Program-made: the position numbers and the translations under genes
Part shown: positions 11,865-22,010 of the stretch, one piece after another
Layout of the letters: every line of letters begins with the position of its first letter
How positions within the stretch are numbered: position 1 is the stretch's first letter
DNA from: Budorcas taxicolor
Lineage: Eukaryota; Chordata; Mammalia; Artiodactyla; Bovidae
Direction: 5' to 3'
DNA length: 64,000 nt
Assembly (NCBI RefSeq): GCF_023091745.1
Contig: NW_026291498.1
Span: forward strand, 1 to 64,000
The notes under the pieces: model-generated
The model's database searches: none
What the model was told of the DNA's origin: nothing
Seen by the model: only the letters and a program-made list of their open reading frames with translations

Positions 11865-11916
11865 CCCTCGAGGCTGTCCCTCGAGGCTTTCCCACGAGGC
11901 TTTCCCACAGGGCTGT
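11865..11916 (+). repeat. Nested 13-bp tandem block, four units, in the reference monomer
   Basis: Four abutting 13-mers: CCCTCGAGGCTGT, CCCTCGAGGCTTT, CCCACGAGGCTTT and CCCACAGGGCTGT. The block occurs at relative position 465-516 of essentially every monomer. It grows to six units in copies 73 and 77. Confidence 0.92.
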
Positions 11917-11918
11917 GC

Positions 11919-11924
11919 CACGTG
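11919..11924. other. CACGTG palindrome (right E-box) of the reference monomer
   Basis: CACGTG within GTGCCACGTGCC, directly after the 13-bp tandem block. I noted its loss only in copy 10 (CCACGAGCC). Confidence 0.85.
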
Positions 11925-12096
11925 CCACCTTGGTGTGAGTCGATTCTCGGCGTGAAAGACGAGCCGGTGAAGGGAAAAGAGGTTCCTCTGGAATGGACTG
12001 AGACATCTGGGGGACTCTTGGAATGGTGGCACGACCCTGGAGTTCCTCTCGCCGTTCCTGTTGAGAGGGCCTCCTCTTGAGATGCGACGGGAACGC

Positions 12097-12112
12097 CGGG
12101 AACTCTTTCCCG
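12097..12112. other. Short perfect hairpin in the reference monomer
   Basis: CGGGAA, loop CTCT, TTCCCG: a 6-bp stem with a 4-base loop. It is retained in nearly every copy. It may be chance in GC-rich DNA. No function is claimed. Confidence 0.6.
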
Positions 12113-12216
12113 ACGAAGCAGGGAAAGGATCCCTCATCTCGAGCTACGAGGCGGAAACGGGGCTCCTCTGGATGTGGGCGGGACCCTCGTGATTCCTCTC
12201 GAGTGGAGACGGGTTG

Positions 12217-13032
12217 GTCGGGGAACTTCTTGATTTGCACCAAGGGTGTGAAGGACCCTTTCGAAGTTCCAGAGGTGAGGTGTGATCAGCCTCGAGACGC
12301 CTCAGCGGAAATGGGCCTCATCTCGCCTGGAGGGGAGAACCTCCTGGATTTTCTCCAGTTGCGGCAGGTCTTCTCGAGTTACGACGGGGACCTCAGGGAC
12401 CCGCTCTGGTGGCCTCAGGAAAGGCCAGTCCCCATGCCAGTTGCTAGGGGACCTCTCGGGATTCCTCTCCCGTCCATGCCGGGGCCTCAGTCCTTGTGTG
12501 GATTCGGGGCCGGAACCTGAGGATTCCTCTCCAGTGTTGCCATGGATCTTGGGGTGCTTCTGAGTCTCCCCAGGGGAGTCAGGCCTCGTCTCGATTGGGG
12601 GCATGCACGTGCGCTTTCCTCCCTAGCTGCAGCAGTAGTGTCACGCTTCCTGTCACGTGGATCAAGGGATCTGTGGCTTTCCCTCGAGGCTGTCCCTCGA
12701 GGCTTTCCCACGAGGCTTTCCCACAGGGCTGTGCCACGTGCCACCTTGGTGTGAGTCGATCCTCGGCGTGAAAGATGAGCCGGTGAAGGGAAAAGAGGTT
12801 CCTCTGGAATGGACTGAGACATCTGGGGGACTCTTGGAATGGTGGCACGACCCTGGAGTACCTCTCGCCGTTCCTGTTGAGAGGGCCTCCTCTTGAGATG
12901 CGACGGGAACGCCGGGAACTCTTTCCCGACGAAGCAGGGAAAGGATACCTCATCTCGAGCTACGAGGCGGAAACGGGGCTCCTCTGGATGTGGGCGGGAC
13001 CCTCGTGATTCCTCTCGAGTGGAGACGGCTAG
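12217..13032 (+). repeat. Satellite monomer 16 (816 bp)
   Basis: Same class as monomer 12: CTCCAGTTG, ATGCCAGTTG, GGATTCGG, CTCGATTGGG, CTCCCTAGC, AAAGATGAGCC and GGAGTACCTC. It also has GGATACCTC. Its right end is copied in monomer 17. Confidence 0.95.
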
Positions 13033-13848
13033 GTCGGGGAACTTCTTGATTTGCACCAAGGGTGTGAAGGACCCTTTTGAAGTTCCAGAGGTGAGGTGTG
13101 ATCAGCCTCGAGACGCCTCATCGGAAATGGGCCTCATCTCGCCTGGAGGGGAGAACCTCCTGGATTTTCTCGAGTTGCGGCAGGTCTTCTCGAGTTACGA
13201 CGGGGACCTCAGGGACCCGGTCTGGTGGCCTCAGGAAAGGCCACTCCCCATGCGAGTTGCTAGGGGACCTCTCGGGATTACTCTCCCATCCATGCCGGGG
13301 CCTCAGTCCTTGTGTGGAGTCGGGGCCGGAACCTGAGGATTCCTCTCCAGTGTTGCCATGGATCTTGGGGTGCTTCTGTGTCTCCCCAGGGGAGTCAGGC
13401 CTCGTCTCGAGTGGGGGCATGCACGTGCACTTTCCTCCCGAGCTGCAGCCGAAGTGTCACGCTTCCTGTCTCGTGGATCAAGGGATCTGTGGCTTTCCCT
13501 CAAGGCTGTCCCTCGAGGCTTTCCCACGAGGCTTTCCCACAGGGCTGTGCCACGTGCCACCTTGGTGTGAGTCGATCCTCGGCGTGAAAGATGAGCCGGT
13601 GAAGGGAAAAGAGGTTCCTCTGGAATGGACTGAGACATCTGGGGGACTCTTGGAATGGTGGCACGACCCTGGAGTACCTCTCGCCGTTCCTGTTGAGAGG
13701 GCCTCCTCTTGAGATGCGACGGGAACGCCGGGAACTCTTTCCCGACGAAGCAGGGAAAGGATACCTCATCTCGAGCTACGAGGCGGAAACGGGGCTCCTC
13801 TGGATGTGGGCGGGACCCTCGTGATTCCTCTCGAGTGGAGACGGCTAG
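13033..13848 (+). repeat. Satellite monomer 17 (816 bp), apparent chimera
   Basis: The left part matches monomer 18 (CCCTTTTGAAG, CTCATCGG, ACCCGGTCTGG, GGCCACTCC, GATTACTCTCCCATCC, CTTCTGTGTC, CCCTCAAGG). The right part, from about 13588, matches monomer 16 (AAAGATGAGCC, GGAGTACCTC, GGATACCTC). The switch lies between about 13500 and 13588. Private: GCAGCCGAAG. Confidence 0.9.
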
Positions 13849-14664
13849 GTCGGGGAACTTCTTGATTTGCACCAAGGGTGTGAAGGACCCTTTTGAAGTT
13901 CCAGAGGTGAGGTGTGATCAGCCTCGAGACGCCTCATCGGAAATGGGCCTCATCTCGCCTGGAGGGGAGAACCTCCTGGATTTTCTCGAGTTGCGGCAGG
14001 TCTTCTCGAGTTACGACGGGGACCTCAGGGACCCGGTCTGGTGGCCTCAGGAAAGGCCACTCCCCATGCGAGTTGCTAGGGGACCTCTCGGGATTACTCT
14101 CCCATCCATGCCGGGGCCTCAGTCCTTGTGTGGAGTCGGGGCCGGAACCTGAGGATTCCTCTCCAGTGTTGCCATGGATCTTGGGGTGCTTCTGTGTCTC
14201 CCCAGGGGAGTCAGGCCTCGTCTCGAGTGGGGGCATGCACGTGCACTTTCCTCCCGAGCTGCAGCAGAAGTGTCACGCTTCCTGTCTCGTGGATCAAGGG
14301 ATCTGTGGCTTTCCCTCAAGGCTGTCCCTCGAGGCTTTCCCACGAGGCTTTCCCACAGGGCTGTGCCACGTGCCACCTTGGTGTGAGTCGATCCTCGGCG
14401 TGAAAGACGAGCCGGTGAAGGGAAAAGAGGTTCCTCTGGAATGGACTGAGACATCTGGGGGACTCTTGGAATGGTGGCACGACCCTGGAGTTCCTCTCGC
14501 CGTTCCTGTTGAGAGGGCCTCCTCTTGAGATGCGACGGGAACGCCGGGAACTCTTTCCCGACGAAGCAGGGAAAGGATCCCTCATCTCGAGCTACGAGGC
14601 GGAAACGGGGCTCCTCTGGATGTGGGCGGGACCCTCGTGATTCCTCTCGAGTAGAGACGGCTAG
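13849..14664 (+). repeat. Satellite monomer 18 (816 bp)
   Basis: Carries the full CCCTTTTGAAG/CTCATCGG/GTCTCGTGG class also found in monomers 26 and 28. It ends GAGTAGAGACGGCTAG. Confidence 0.95.
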
Positions 14665-15480
14665 GTCGGGGAACTTCTTGATTTGCACCAAGGGTGTGAA
14701 GGACCCTTTCGAAGTTCCAGAGGTGAGGTGTGATCAGCCTCGAGACGCCTCAGCGGAAATGGGCCTCATCTCGCCTGGAGGGGAGAACCTCCTGGATTTT
14801 CTCCAGTTGCGGCAGGTCTTCTCGAGTTACGACGGGGACCTCAGGGACCCGCTCTGGTGGCCTCAGGAAAGGCCAGTCCCCATGCGAGTTGCTAGGGGAC
14901 CTCTCGGGATTCCTCTCCCGTCCATGCCGGGGCCTCAGTCCTTGTGTGGAGTCGGGGCCGGAACCTGAGGATTCCTCTCCAGTGTTGCCATGGATCTTGG
15001 GGTGCTTCTGAGTCTCCCCAGGGGAGTCAGGCCTCGTCTCGAGTGGGGGCATGCACGTGCGCTTTCCTCCCGAGCTGCAGCAGTAGTGTCACGCTTCCTG
15101 TCACGTGGATCAAGGGATCTGTGGCTTTCCCTCGAGGCTGTCCCTCGAGGCTTTCCCACGAGGCTTTCCCACAGGGCTGTGCCACGTGCCACCTTGGTGT
15201 GAGTCGATCCTCGGCGTGAAAGACGAGCCGGTGAAGGGAAAAGAGGTTCCTCTGGAATGGACTGAGACATCTGGGGGACTCTTGGAATGGTGGCACGACC
15301 CTGGAGTTCCTCTCGCCGTTCCTGTTGAGAGGGCCTCCTCTTGAGATGCGACGGGAACGCCGGGAACTCTTTCCCGACGAAGCAGGGAAAGGATCCCTCA
15401 TCTCGAGCTACGAGGCGGAAACGGGGCTCCTCTGGATGTGGGCGGGATCCTCGTGATTCCTCTCGAGTGGAGACGGCTAG
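14665..15480 (+). repeat. Satellite monomer 19 (816 bp)
   Basis: Very close to the common type. The marks seen are CTCCAGTTG, which removes one CTCGAG, and GGGATCCTCG near 15446. Confidence 0.95.
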
Positions 15481-16296
15481 GTCGGGGAACTTCTTGATTT
15501 GCACCAAGGGTGTGAAGGACCCTTTCGAAGTTCCAGAGGTGAGGTGTGATCAGCCTCGAGACGCCTCAGCGGAAATGGGCCTCATCTCGCCTGGAGGGGA
15601 GAACCTCCTGGATTTTCTCGAGATGCGGCAGGTCTTCGCGAGTTACGACGGGGACCTCAGGGACCCGCTCTGGTGGCCTCAGGAAAGGCCAGTCCCCATG
15701 CGAGTTGCTAGGGGACCTCTCGGGATTCCTCTCCCGTCCATGCCGGGGCCTCAGTCCTTGTGTGGATTCGGGGCCGGAACCTGAGGTTTCCTCTCCAGTG
15801 TTGCCATGGATCTTGGGGTGCTTCTGAGTCTCCCCAGGGGAGTCAGGCCTCGTCTCGAGTGGGGGCATACACGTGCGCTTTCCTCCCGAGCTGCAGCAGT
15901 AGTGTCACGCTTCCTGTCACGTTGATCAAGGGATCTGTGGCTTTCCCTCGAGGCTGTCCCTCGAGGCTTTCCCACGAGGCTTTCCCACAGGGCTGTGCCA
16001 CGTGCCACCTTGGTGTGAGTCGATCCTCGGCGTGAAAGACGAGCCGGTGAAGGGAAAAGAGGTTCCTCTGGAATGGACTGAGACATCTGGGGGACTCTTG
16101 GAATGGTGGCACGACCCTGGAGTTCCTCTCGCCGTTCCTGTTGAGAGGGCCTCCTCTTGAGATGCGACGGGAACGCCGGGAACTCTTTCCCGACGAAGCA
16201 GGGAAAAGATCCCTCATCTCGAGCTACGATGCGGAAACGGGGCTCCTCTGGATGTGGGCGGGACCCTCGTGATTCCTCTCGAGTGGAGACGGGTAT
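15481..16296 (+). repeat. Satellite monomer 20 (816 bp)
   Basis: Near copy of monomer 11 (CTTCGCGAG, GGATTCGG, GAGGTTTCC, GCATACACG, CACGTTGATC, GAAAAGATCC). Private: CGAGATGCGG and CTACGATGCGG. Confidence 0.95.
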
Positions 16297-17112
16297 GTCG
16301 GGGAACTTCTTGATTTGCACCAAGGGTGTGAAGGACCCTTTCGAAGTTCCAGAGGGGAGGTGTGATCAGCCTCGAGACGCCTCAGCGGAAATGGGCCTCA
16401 TCTCGCCTGGAGGGGAGAACCTCCTGGATTTTCTCCAGTTGCGGCAGGTCTTCTCGAGTTACGACGGGGACCTCATGGACCCGCTCTGGTGGCCTCAGGA
16501 AAGGCCAGTCCCCATGCGAGTTGCTAGGGGACCTCTCTGGATTCCTCTCCCGTCCATGCCGGGGCCTCTGTCCTTGTGTGGATTCGGGGCCGGAAACTGA
16601 GGATTCCTCTCCAGTGTTGCCATGGATCTTGGGGTGCTTCTGAGTCTCCCCATGGGAGTCAGGCCTCGTCTCGAGTGGGGGCATGCACGTGCGCTTTCCT
16701 CCCGAGCTGCAGCAGTAGTGTCACGGTTCCTGTCACGTGGATCAAGGGATATGTGGCTTTCCCTGGAGGCTGTCCCTCGAGGCTTTCCCACGAGGCTTTC
16801 CCACAGGGCTGTGCCACGTGCCACCTTGGTGTGAGTCGATCCTCGGCGTGAAAGACGAGCCGGTGAAGGGAAAAGAGGTTCCTCTGGAATGGACTGAGAC
16901 ATCTGGGGGACTCTTGGAATGGTGGCACGACCCTGGAGTTCCTCTCGCCATTCCTGTTGAGAGGGCCTCCTCTTGAGATGCGACGGGAACACCGGGAACT
17001 CTTTCCTGACGAAGCAGGGAAAGGATCCCTCATCTCGAGCTACGAGGCGGAAACGGGGCTCCTCTGGATGTGGGCGGGACCCTCGTGATTCCTCTCGAGT
17101 GGAGACGGGTAG
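16297..17112 (+). repeat. Satellite monomer 21 (816 bp), substitution-rich
   Basis: Many private changes and no length change: CTCATGGACC, CTCTCTGGATT, CCTCTGTCC, GGAAACTGAGG, CCCATGGGAG, TCACGGTTCC, CCCTGGAGG, CGCCATTCC, GGAACACCGG and TTTCCTGACG. Confidence 0.95.
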
Positions 17113-17928
17113 GTCGGGGAACTTCTTGATTTGCACCAAGGGTGTGAAGGACCCTTTCAAAGTTCCAGAGGTGAGGTGTGATCAGCCTCGAGACGCCTCA
17201 GCGGAAATGGGCCTCATCTCGCCTGGAGGGGAGAACCTCCTGGATTTTCTCGAGTTGCGGCAGGTCTTCTCGAGTTACGACGGGGACCTCAGGGACCCGC
17301 TCTGGTGGCCTCAGGAAAGGCCAGTCCCCATGCCAGTTGCTAGGGGACCTCTCGGGATTCCTCTCCCGTCCATGCCGGGGCCTCAGTCCTTGTGTGGAGT
17401 CGGGGCCGGAACCTGAGGATTCCTCTCCAGTGTTGCCATGGATCTTGGGGTGCTTCTGAGTCTCCCCAGGGGAGTCAGGCCTCGTCTCGAGTGGGGGCAT
17501 GCACGTGCGCTTTCCTCCCTAGCTGCAGCAGTAGTGTCACGCTTCCTGTCACGTGGATCAAGGGATCTGTGGCTTTCCCTCGAGGCTGTCCCTCGAGGCT
17601 TTCCCACGAGGCTTTCCCACAGGGCTGTGCCACGTGCCTCCTTGGTGTGAGTCGATCCTCGGCGTGAAAGACGAGCCGGTGAAGGGAAAAGAGGTTCCTC
17701 TGGAATGGACTGAGACATCTGGGGGACTCTTGGAATGGTGGCACGACCCTGGAGTACCTCTCGCCGTTCCTGTTGAGAGGGCCTCCTCTTGAGATGCGAC
17801 GGGAACGCCGGGAACTCTTTCCCGACGAAGCAGGGAAAGGATCCCTCATCTCGAGCTACGAGGCGGAAACGGGGCTCCTCTGGATGTGGGCGGGACCCTC
17901 GTGATTCCTCTCGAGTGGAGACGGGTAT
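17113..17928 (+). repeat. Satellite monomer 22 (816 bp)
   Basis: Marks ATGCCAGTTG, CTCCCTAGC and GGAGTACCTC of the monomer 12/16 class, but with the common GTGGAGTCGG. Private: CTTTCAAAGTT and CGTGCCTCC. Confidence 0.95.
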
Positions 17929-18744
17929 GTCGGGGAACTTCTTGATTTGCACCAAGGGTGTGAAGGAGCCTTTCGAAGTTCCAGAGGTGAGGTGTGATCA
18001 GCCTCGAGACGCCTCAGCGGAAATGGCCCTCATCTAGCCTGGAGGGGAGAACCTCCTGGATTTTCTCGAGTTGCGGCAGGTCTTCTCGAGTTACGACGGG
18101 GACCTCAGGGACCCGCTCTGGTGGCCTCAGGAAAGGCCAGTCCCCATGCGAGTTGCTAGGGGACCTCTCGGGATTCCTCTCCCGTCCATGCCGGGGCCTC
18201 AGTCCTTGTGTGGAGTCGGGGCCGCAACCTGAGGATTCCTCTCCAGTGTTGCCATGGATCTTGGGGTGCTTCTGAGTCTCCCCAGGGGAGTCAGGCCTCG
18301 TCTCGAGTGGGGGCATGCACGTGGGCTTTCCTCCCGAGCTGCAGCAGTAGTGTCACGCTTCCTGTCACGTGGATCAAGGGATCTGTGGCTTTCCCTCGAG
18401 GCTGTCCCTCGAGGCTTTCCCACGAGGCTTTCCCACAGGGCTGTGCCACGTGCCACCTTGGTGTGATTCGATCCTCGGCGTGAAAGACGAGCCGGTGAGG
18501 GGAAAAGAGGTTCCTCTGGAATGGACTGAGACATCTGGGGGACTCTTGGAATGGTGGCACGACCCTGGAGTTCCTCTCGCCGTTCCTGTTGAGAGGGCCT
18601 CCTCTTGAGATGCGACGGGAACGCCGGGAACTCTTTCCCGACGAAGCAGGGAAAGGATCCCTCATCTCGAGCTACGAGGCGGAAACGGGGCTCCTCTGGA
18701 TGTGGGCGGGACCCTCGTGATTCCTCTCGAGTGGAGACGGCTAG
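17929..18744 (+). repeat. Satellite monomer 23 (816 bp)
   Basis: Marks GGCCCTCATCTAGCC, GGGCCGCAACC, GTGGGCTTTC, GTGTGATTCG and GGTGAGGGG. It is the founder type for monomers 25 and 27, without their extra T. Confidence 0.95.
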
Positions 18745-19560
18745 GTCGGGGAACTTCTTGATTTGCACCAAGGGTGTGAAGGACCCTTTCGAAGTTCCAG
18801 AGGTGAGGTGTGATCAGCCTCGAGACGCCTCAGCGGAAATGGGCCTCATCTCGCCTGGAGGGGAGAACCTCCTGGATTTTCTCCAGTTGCGGCAGGTCTT
18901 CGCGAGTTACGACGGGGACCTCAGGGACCCGCTCTGGTGGCCTCAGGAAAGGCCAGTCCCCATGCGAGTTGCTAGGGGACCTCTCGGGATTCCTCTCCCG
19001 TCCATGCCGGGGCCTCAGTCCTTGTGTGGATTCGGGGCCGGAACCTGAGGATTACTCTCCAGTGTTGCCATGGATCTTGGGGTGCTTCTGAGTCTCCCCA
19101 GGGGAGTCAGGCCTCGTCTCGATTGGGGGCATGCACGTGCGCTTTCCTCCCTAGCTGCAGCAGTAGTGTCACGCTTCCTGTCACGTGGATCAAGGGATCT
19201 GTGGCTTTCCCTCGAGGCTGTCCCTCGAGGCTTTCCCACGAGGCTTTCCCACAGGGCTGTGCCACGTGCCACCTTGGTGTGAGTCGATCCTCGGCGTGAA
19301 AGATGAGCCGGTGAAGGGAAAAGAGGTTCCTCTGGAATGGACTGAGATATCTGGGGGACTCTTGGAATGGTGGCACGACCCTGGAGTACCTCTCGCCGTT
19401 CCTGTTGAGAGGGCCTCCTCTTGAGATGCGACGGGAAAGCCGGGAACTCTTTCCCGACGAAGCAGGGAAAGGATCCCTCATCTCGAGCTACGAGGCGGAA
19501 ACGGGGCTCCTCTGGATGTGGGCGGGACCCTCGTGATTCCTCTCGAGTGGAGACGGGTAT
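18745..19560 (+). repeat. Satellite monomer 24 (816 bp)
   Basis: Mixes CTTCGCGAG (monomer 11/20 class) with the monomer 12/16 marks CTCCAGTTG, GGATTCGG, CTCGATTGGG, CTCCCTAGC, AAAGATGAGCC and GGAGTACCTC. Private: GGATTACTC, GAGATATCTG and GGGAAAGCCGG. Confidence 0.95.
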
Positions 19561-20377
19561 GTCGGGGAACTTCTTGATTTGCACCAAGGGTGTGAAGGAC
19601 CCTTTCGAAGTTCCAGAGGTGAGGTGTGATCAGCCTCGAGACGCCTCAGCGGAAATGGCCCTCATCTAGCCTGGAGGGGAGAACCTCCTGGATTTTCTCG
19701 AGTTGCGGCAGGTCTTCTCGAGTTACGACGGGGACCTCAGGGACCCGCTCTGGTGGCCTCAGGAAAGGCCAGTCCCCATGCGAGTTGCTAGGGGACCTCT
19801 CGGGATTCCTCTCCCGTCCATGCCAGGGCCTCAGTCCTTGTGTGGAGTCGGGGCCGCAACCTGAGGATTACTCTCCAGTGTTGCCATGGATCTTGGGGTG
19901 CTTCTGAGTCTCCCCAGGGGAGTCAGGCCTCGTCTCGAGTGGGGGCATGCACGTGGGCTTTCCTCACGAGCTGCAGCAGTAGTGTCACGCTTCCTGTCAC
20001 GTGGATCAAGGGATCTGTGGCTTTCCCTCGAGGCTGTCCCTCGAGGCTTTCCCACGAGGCTTTCCCACAGGGCTGTGCCACGTGCCACCTTGGTGTGATT
20101 CGATCCTCGGCGTCAAAGACGAGCCGGTGAGGGGAAAAGAGGTTCCTCTGGAATGGACTGAGACATCTGGAGGACTCTTGGAATGGTGGCACGACCCTGG
20201 AGTTCCTCTCGCTGTTTCCTGTTGAGAGGGCCTCCTCTTGAGATGCGACGGGAACGCCGGGAACTCTTTCCCGACGAAGCAGGGAAAGGATCCCTCATCT
20301 CGAGCTACGAGGCGGAAACGGGGCTCCTCTGGATGTGGGCGGGACCCTCGTGATTCCTCTCGAGTGGAGACGGCTAG
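19561..20377 (+). repeat. Satellite monomer 25 (817 bp)
   Basis: First unit of the 1633-bp dimer. The extra base is the third T of CTGTTTCCTG. Marks are those of monomer 23 plus CTCACGAGC, GCGTCAAAG and TCTGGAGGAC. Confidence 0.95.
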
Positions 20378-21193
20378 GTCGGGGAACTTCTTGATTTGCA
20401 CCAAGGGTGTGAAGGACCCTTTTGAAGTTCCAGAGGTGAGGTGTGATCAGCCTCGAGACGCCTCATCGGAAATGGGCCTCATCTCGCCTGGAGGGGAGAA
20501 CCTCCTGGATTTTCTCGAGTTGCGGCAGGTCTTCTCGAGTTACGACGGGGACCTCAGGGACCCGGTCTGGTGGCCTCAGGAAAGGCCACTCCCCATGCGA
20601 GTTGCTAGGGGACCTCTCGGGATTACTCTCCCATCCATGCCGGGGCCTCAGTCCTTGTGTGGAGTCGGGGCCGGAACCTGAGGATTGCTCTCCAGTGTTG
20701 CCATGGATCTTGGGGTGCTTCTGAGTCTCCCCAGGGGAGTCAGGCCTCGTCTCGAGTGGGGGCATGCACGTGCACTTTCCTCCCGAGCTGCAGCAGAAGT
20801 GTCACGCTTCCTGTCTCGTGGATCAAGGGATCTGTGGCTTTCCCTCAAGGCTGTCCCTCGAGGCTTTCACACGAGGCTTTCCCACAGGGCTGTGCCACGT
20901 GCCACCTTGGTGTGAGTCGATCCTCGGCGTAAAAGACGAGCCGGTGAAGGGAAAAGAGGTTCCTCTGGAATGGACAGAGACATCTGGGGGACTCTTGGAA
21001 TGGTGGCACGACCCTGGAGTTCCTCTCGCCGTTCCTGTTGAGAGGGCCTCCTCTTGAGATGCGACGGGAACGCCGGGAACTCTTTCCCGACGAAGCAGGG
21101 AAAGGATCCCTCATCTCGAGCTACGAGGCGGAAACGGGGCTCCTCTGGATGTGGGCGGGACCCTCGTGATTCCTCTCGAGTGGAGACGGGTAT
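20378..21193 (+). repeat. Satellite monomer 26 (816 bp)
   Basis: Second unit of the dimer, monomer 18 class with added GGATTGCTC, CTTTCACACG and GCGTAAAAG. Private: GGACAGAGAC. Confidence 0.95.
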
Positions 21194-22010
21194 GTCGGGG
21201 AACTTCTTGATTTGCACCAAGGGTGTGAAGGACCCTTTCGAAGTTCCAGAGGTGAGGTGTGATCAGCCTCGAGACGCCTCAGCGGAAATGGCCCTCATCT
21301 AGCCTGGAGGGGAGAACCTCCTGGATTTTCTCGAGTTGCGGCAGGTCTTCTCGAGTTACGACGGGGACCTCAGGGACCCGCTCTGGTGGCCTCAGGAAAG
21401 GCCAGTCCCCATGCGAGTTGCTAGGGGACCTCTCGGGATTCCTCTCCCGTCCATGCCAGGGCCTCAGTCCTTGTGTGGAGTCGGGGCCGCAACCTGAGGA
21501 TTCCTCTCCAGTGTTGCCATGGATCTTGGGGTGCTTCTGAGTCTCCCCAGGGGAGTCAGGCCTCGTCTCGAGTGGGGGCATGCACGTGGGCTTTCCTCAC
21601 GAGCTGCAGCAGTAGTGTCACGCTTCCTGTCACGTGGATCAAGGGATCTGTGGCTTTCCCTCGAGGCTGTCCCTCGAGGCTTTCCCACGAGGCTTTCCCA
21701 CAGGGCTGTGCCACGTGCCACCTTGGTGTGATTCGATCCTCGGCGTCAAAGACGAGCCGGTGAGGGGAAAAGAGGTTCCTCTGGAATGGACTGAGACATC
21801 TGGAGGACTCTTGGAATGGTGGCACGACCCTGGAGTTCCTCTCGCTGTTTCCTGTTGAGAGGGCCTCCTCTTGAGATGCGACGGGAACGCCGGGAACTCT
21901 TTCCCGACGAAGCAGGGAAAGGATCCCTCATCTCGAGCTACGAGGCGGAAACGGGGCTCCTCTGGATGTGGGCGGGACCCTCGTGATTCCTCTCGAGTGG
22001 AGACGGCTAG
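21194..22010 (+). repeat. Satellite monomer 27 (817 bp)
   Basis: Duplicate of monomer 25. The one internal difference I found is GGATTCCTC. Confidence 0.95.

Larger units (their letters stand above)
11401..12216 (+). repeat. Satellite monomer 15 (816 bp), used here as reference copy
   Basis: Close to the common type, with private CCTGGGGATT, GTGCGATTTC and CGATTCTCGG. CTCGAG starts at 11475, 11537, 11557, 11774, 11867, 11880, 12138 and 12198. Gaps of 62, 217 and 93 bp, and 93 bp into the next copy, are exact multiples of 31. The internal landmarks are listed as separate entries for this copy. Confidence 0.96.
19561..21193 (+). repeat. Dimer duplication, copy A (1633 bp; monomers 25-26)
   Basis: The two monomers carry rare marks that recur at +1633 bp: GGCCCTCATCTAGCC, GGGCCGCAACC, GCGTCAAAG and CGCTGTTTCCTG in the first, and CCCTTTTGAAG, CTCATCGG, GGGCCACTCC-type and GCGTAAAAG changes in the second. 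The differences from the next copy that I found are GGATTACTC against GGATTCCTC (near 19866), GGACAGAGAC against GGACTGAGAC (near 20973), and the last junction bases. Confidence 0.9.

Noticed and set aside
11990..12030. GGAATGG words resembling human satellite II/III and heat-shock factor sites
   Set aside because: GGAATGG occurs only about twice per monomer and not as a tandem GGAAT array. No properly spaced inverted GAA/TTC heat-shock element was found beside it.
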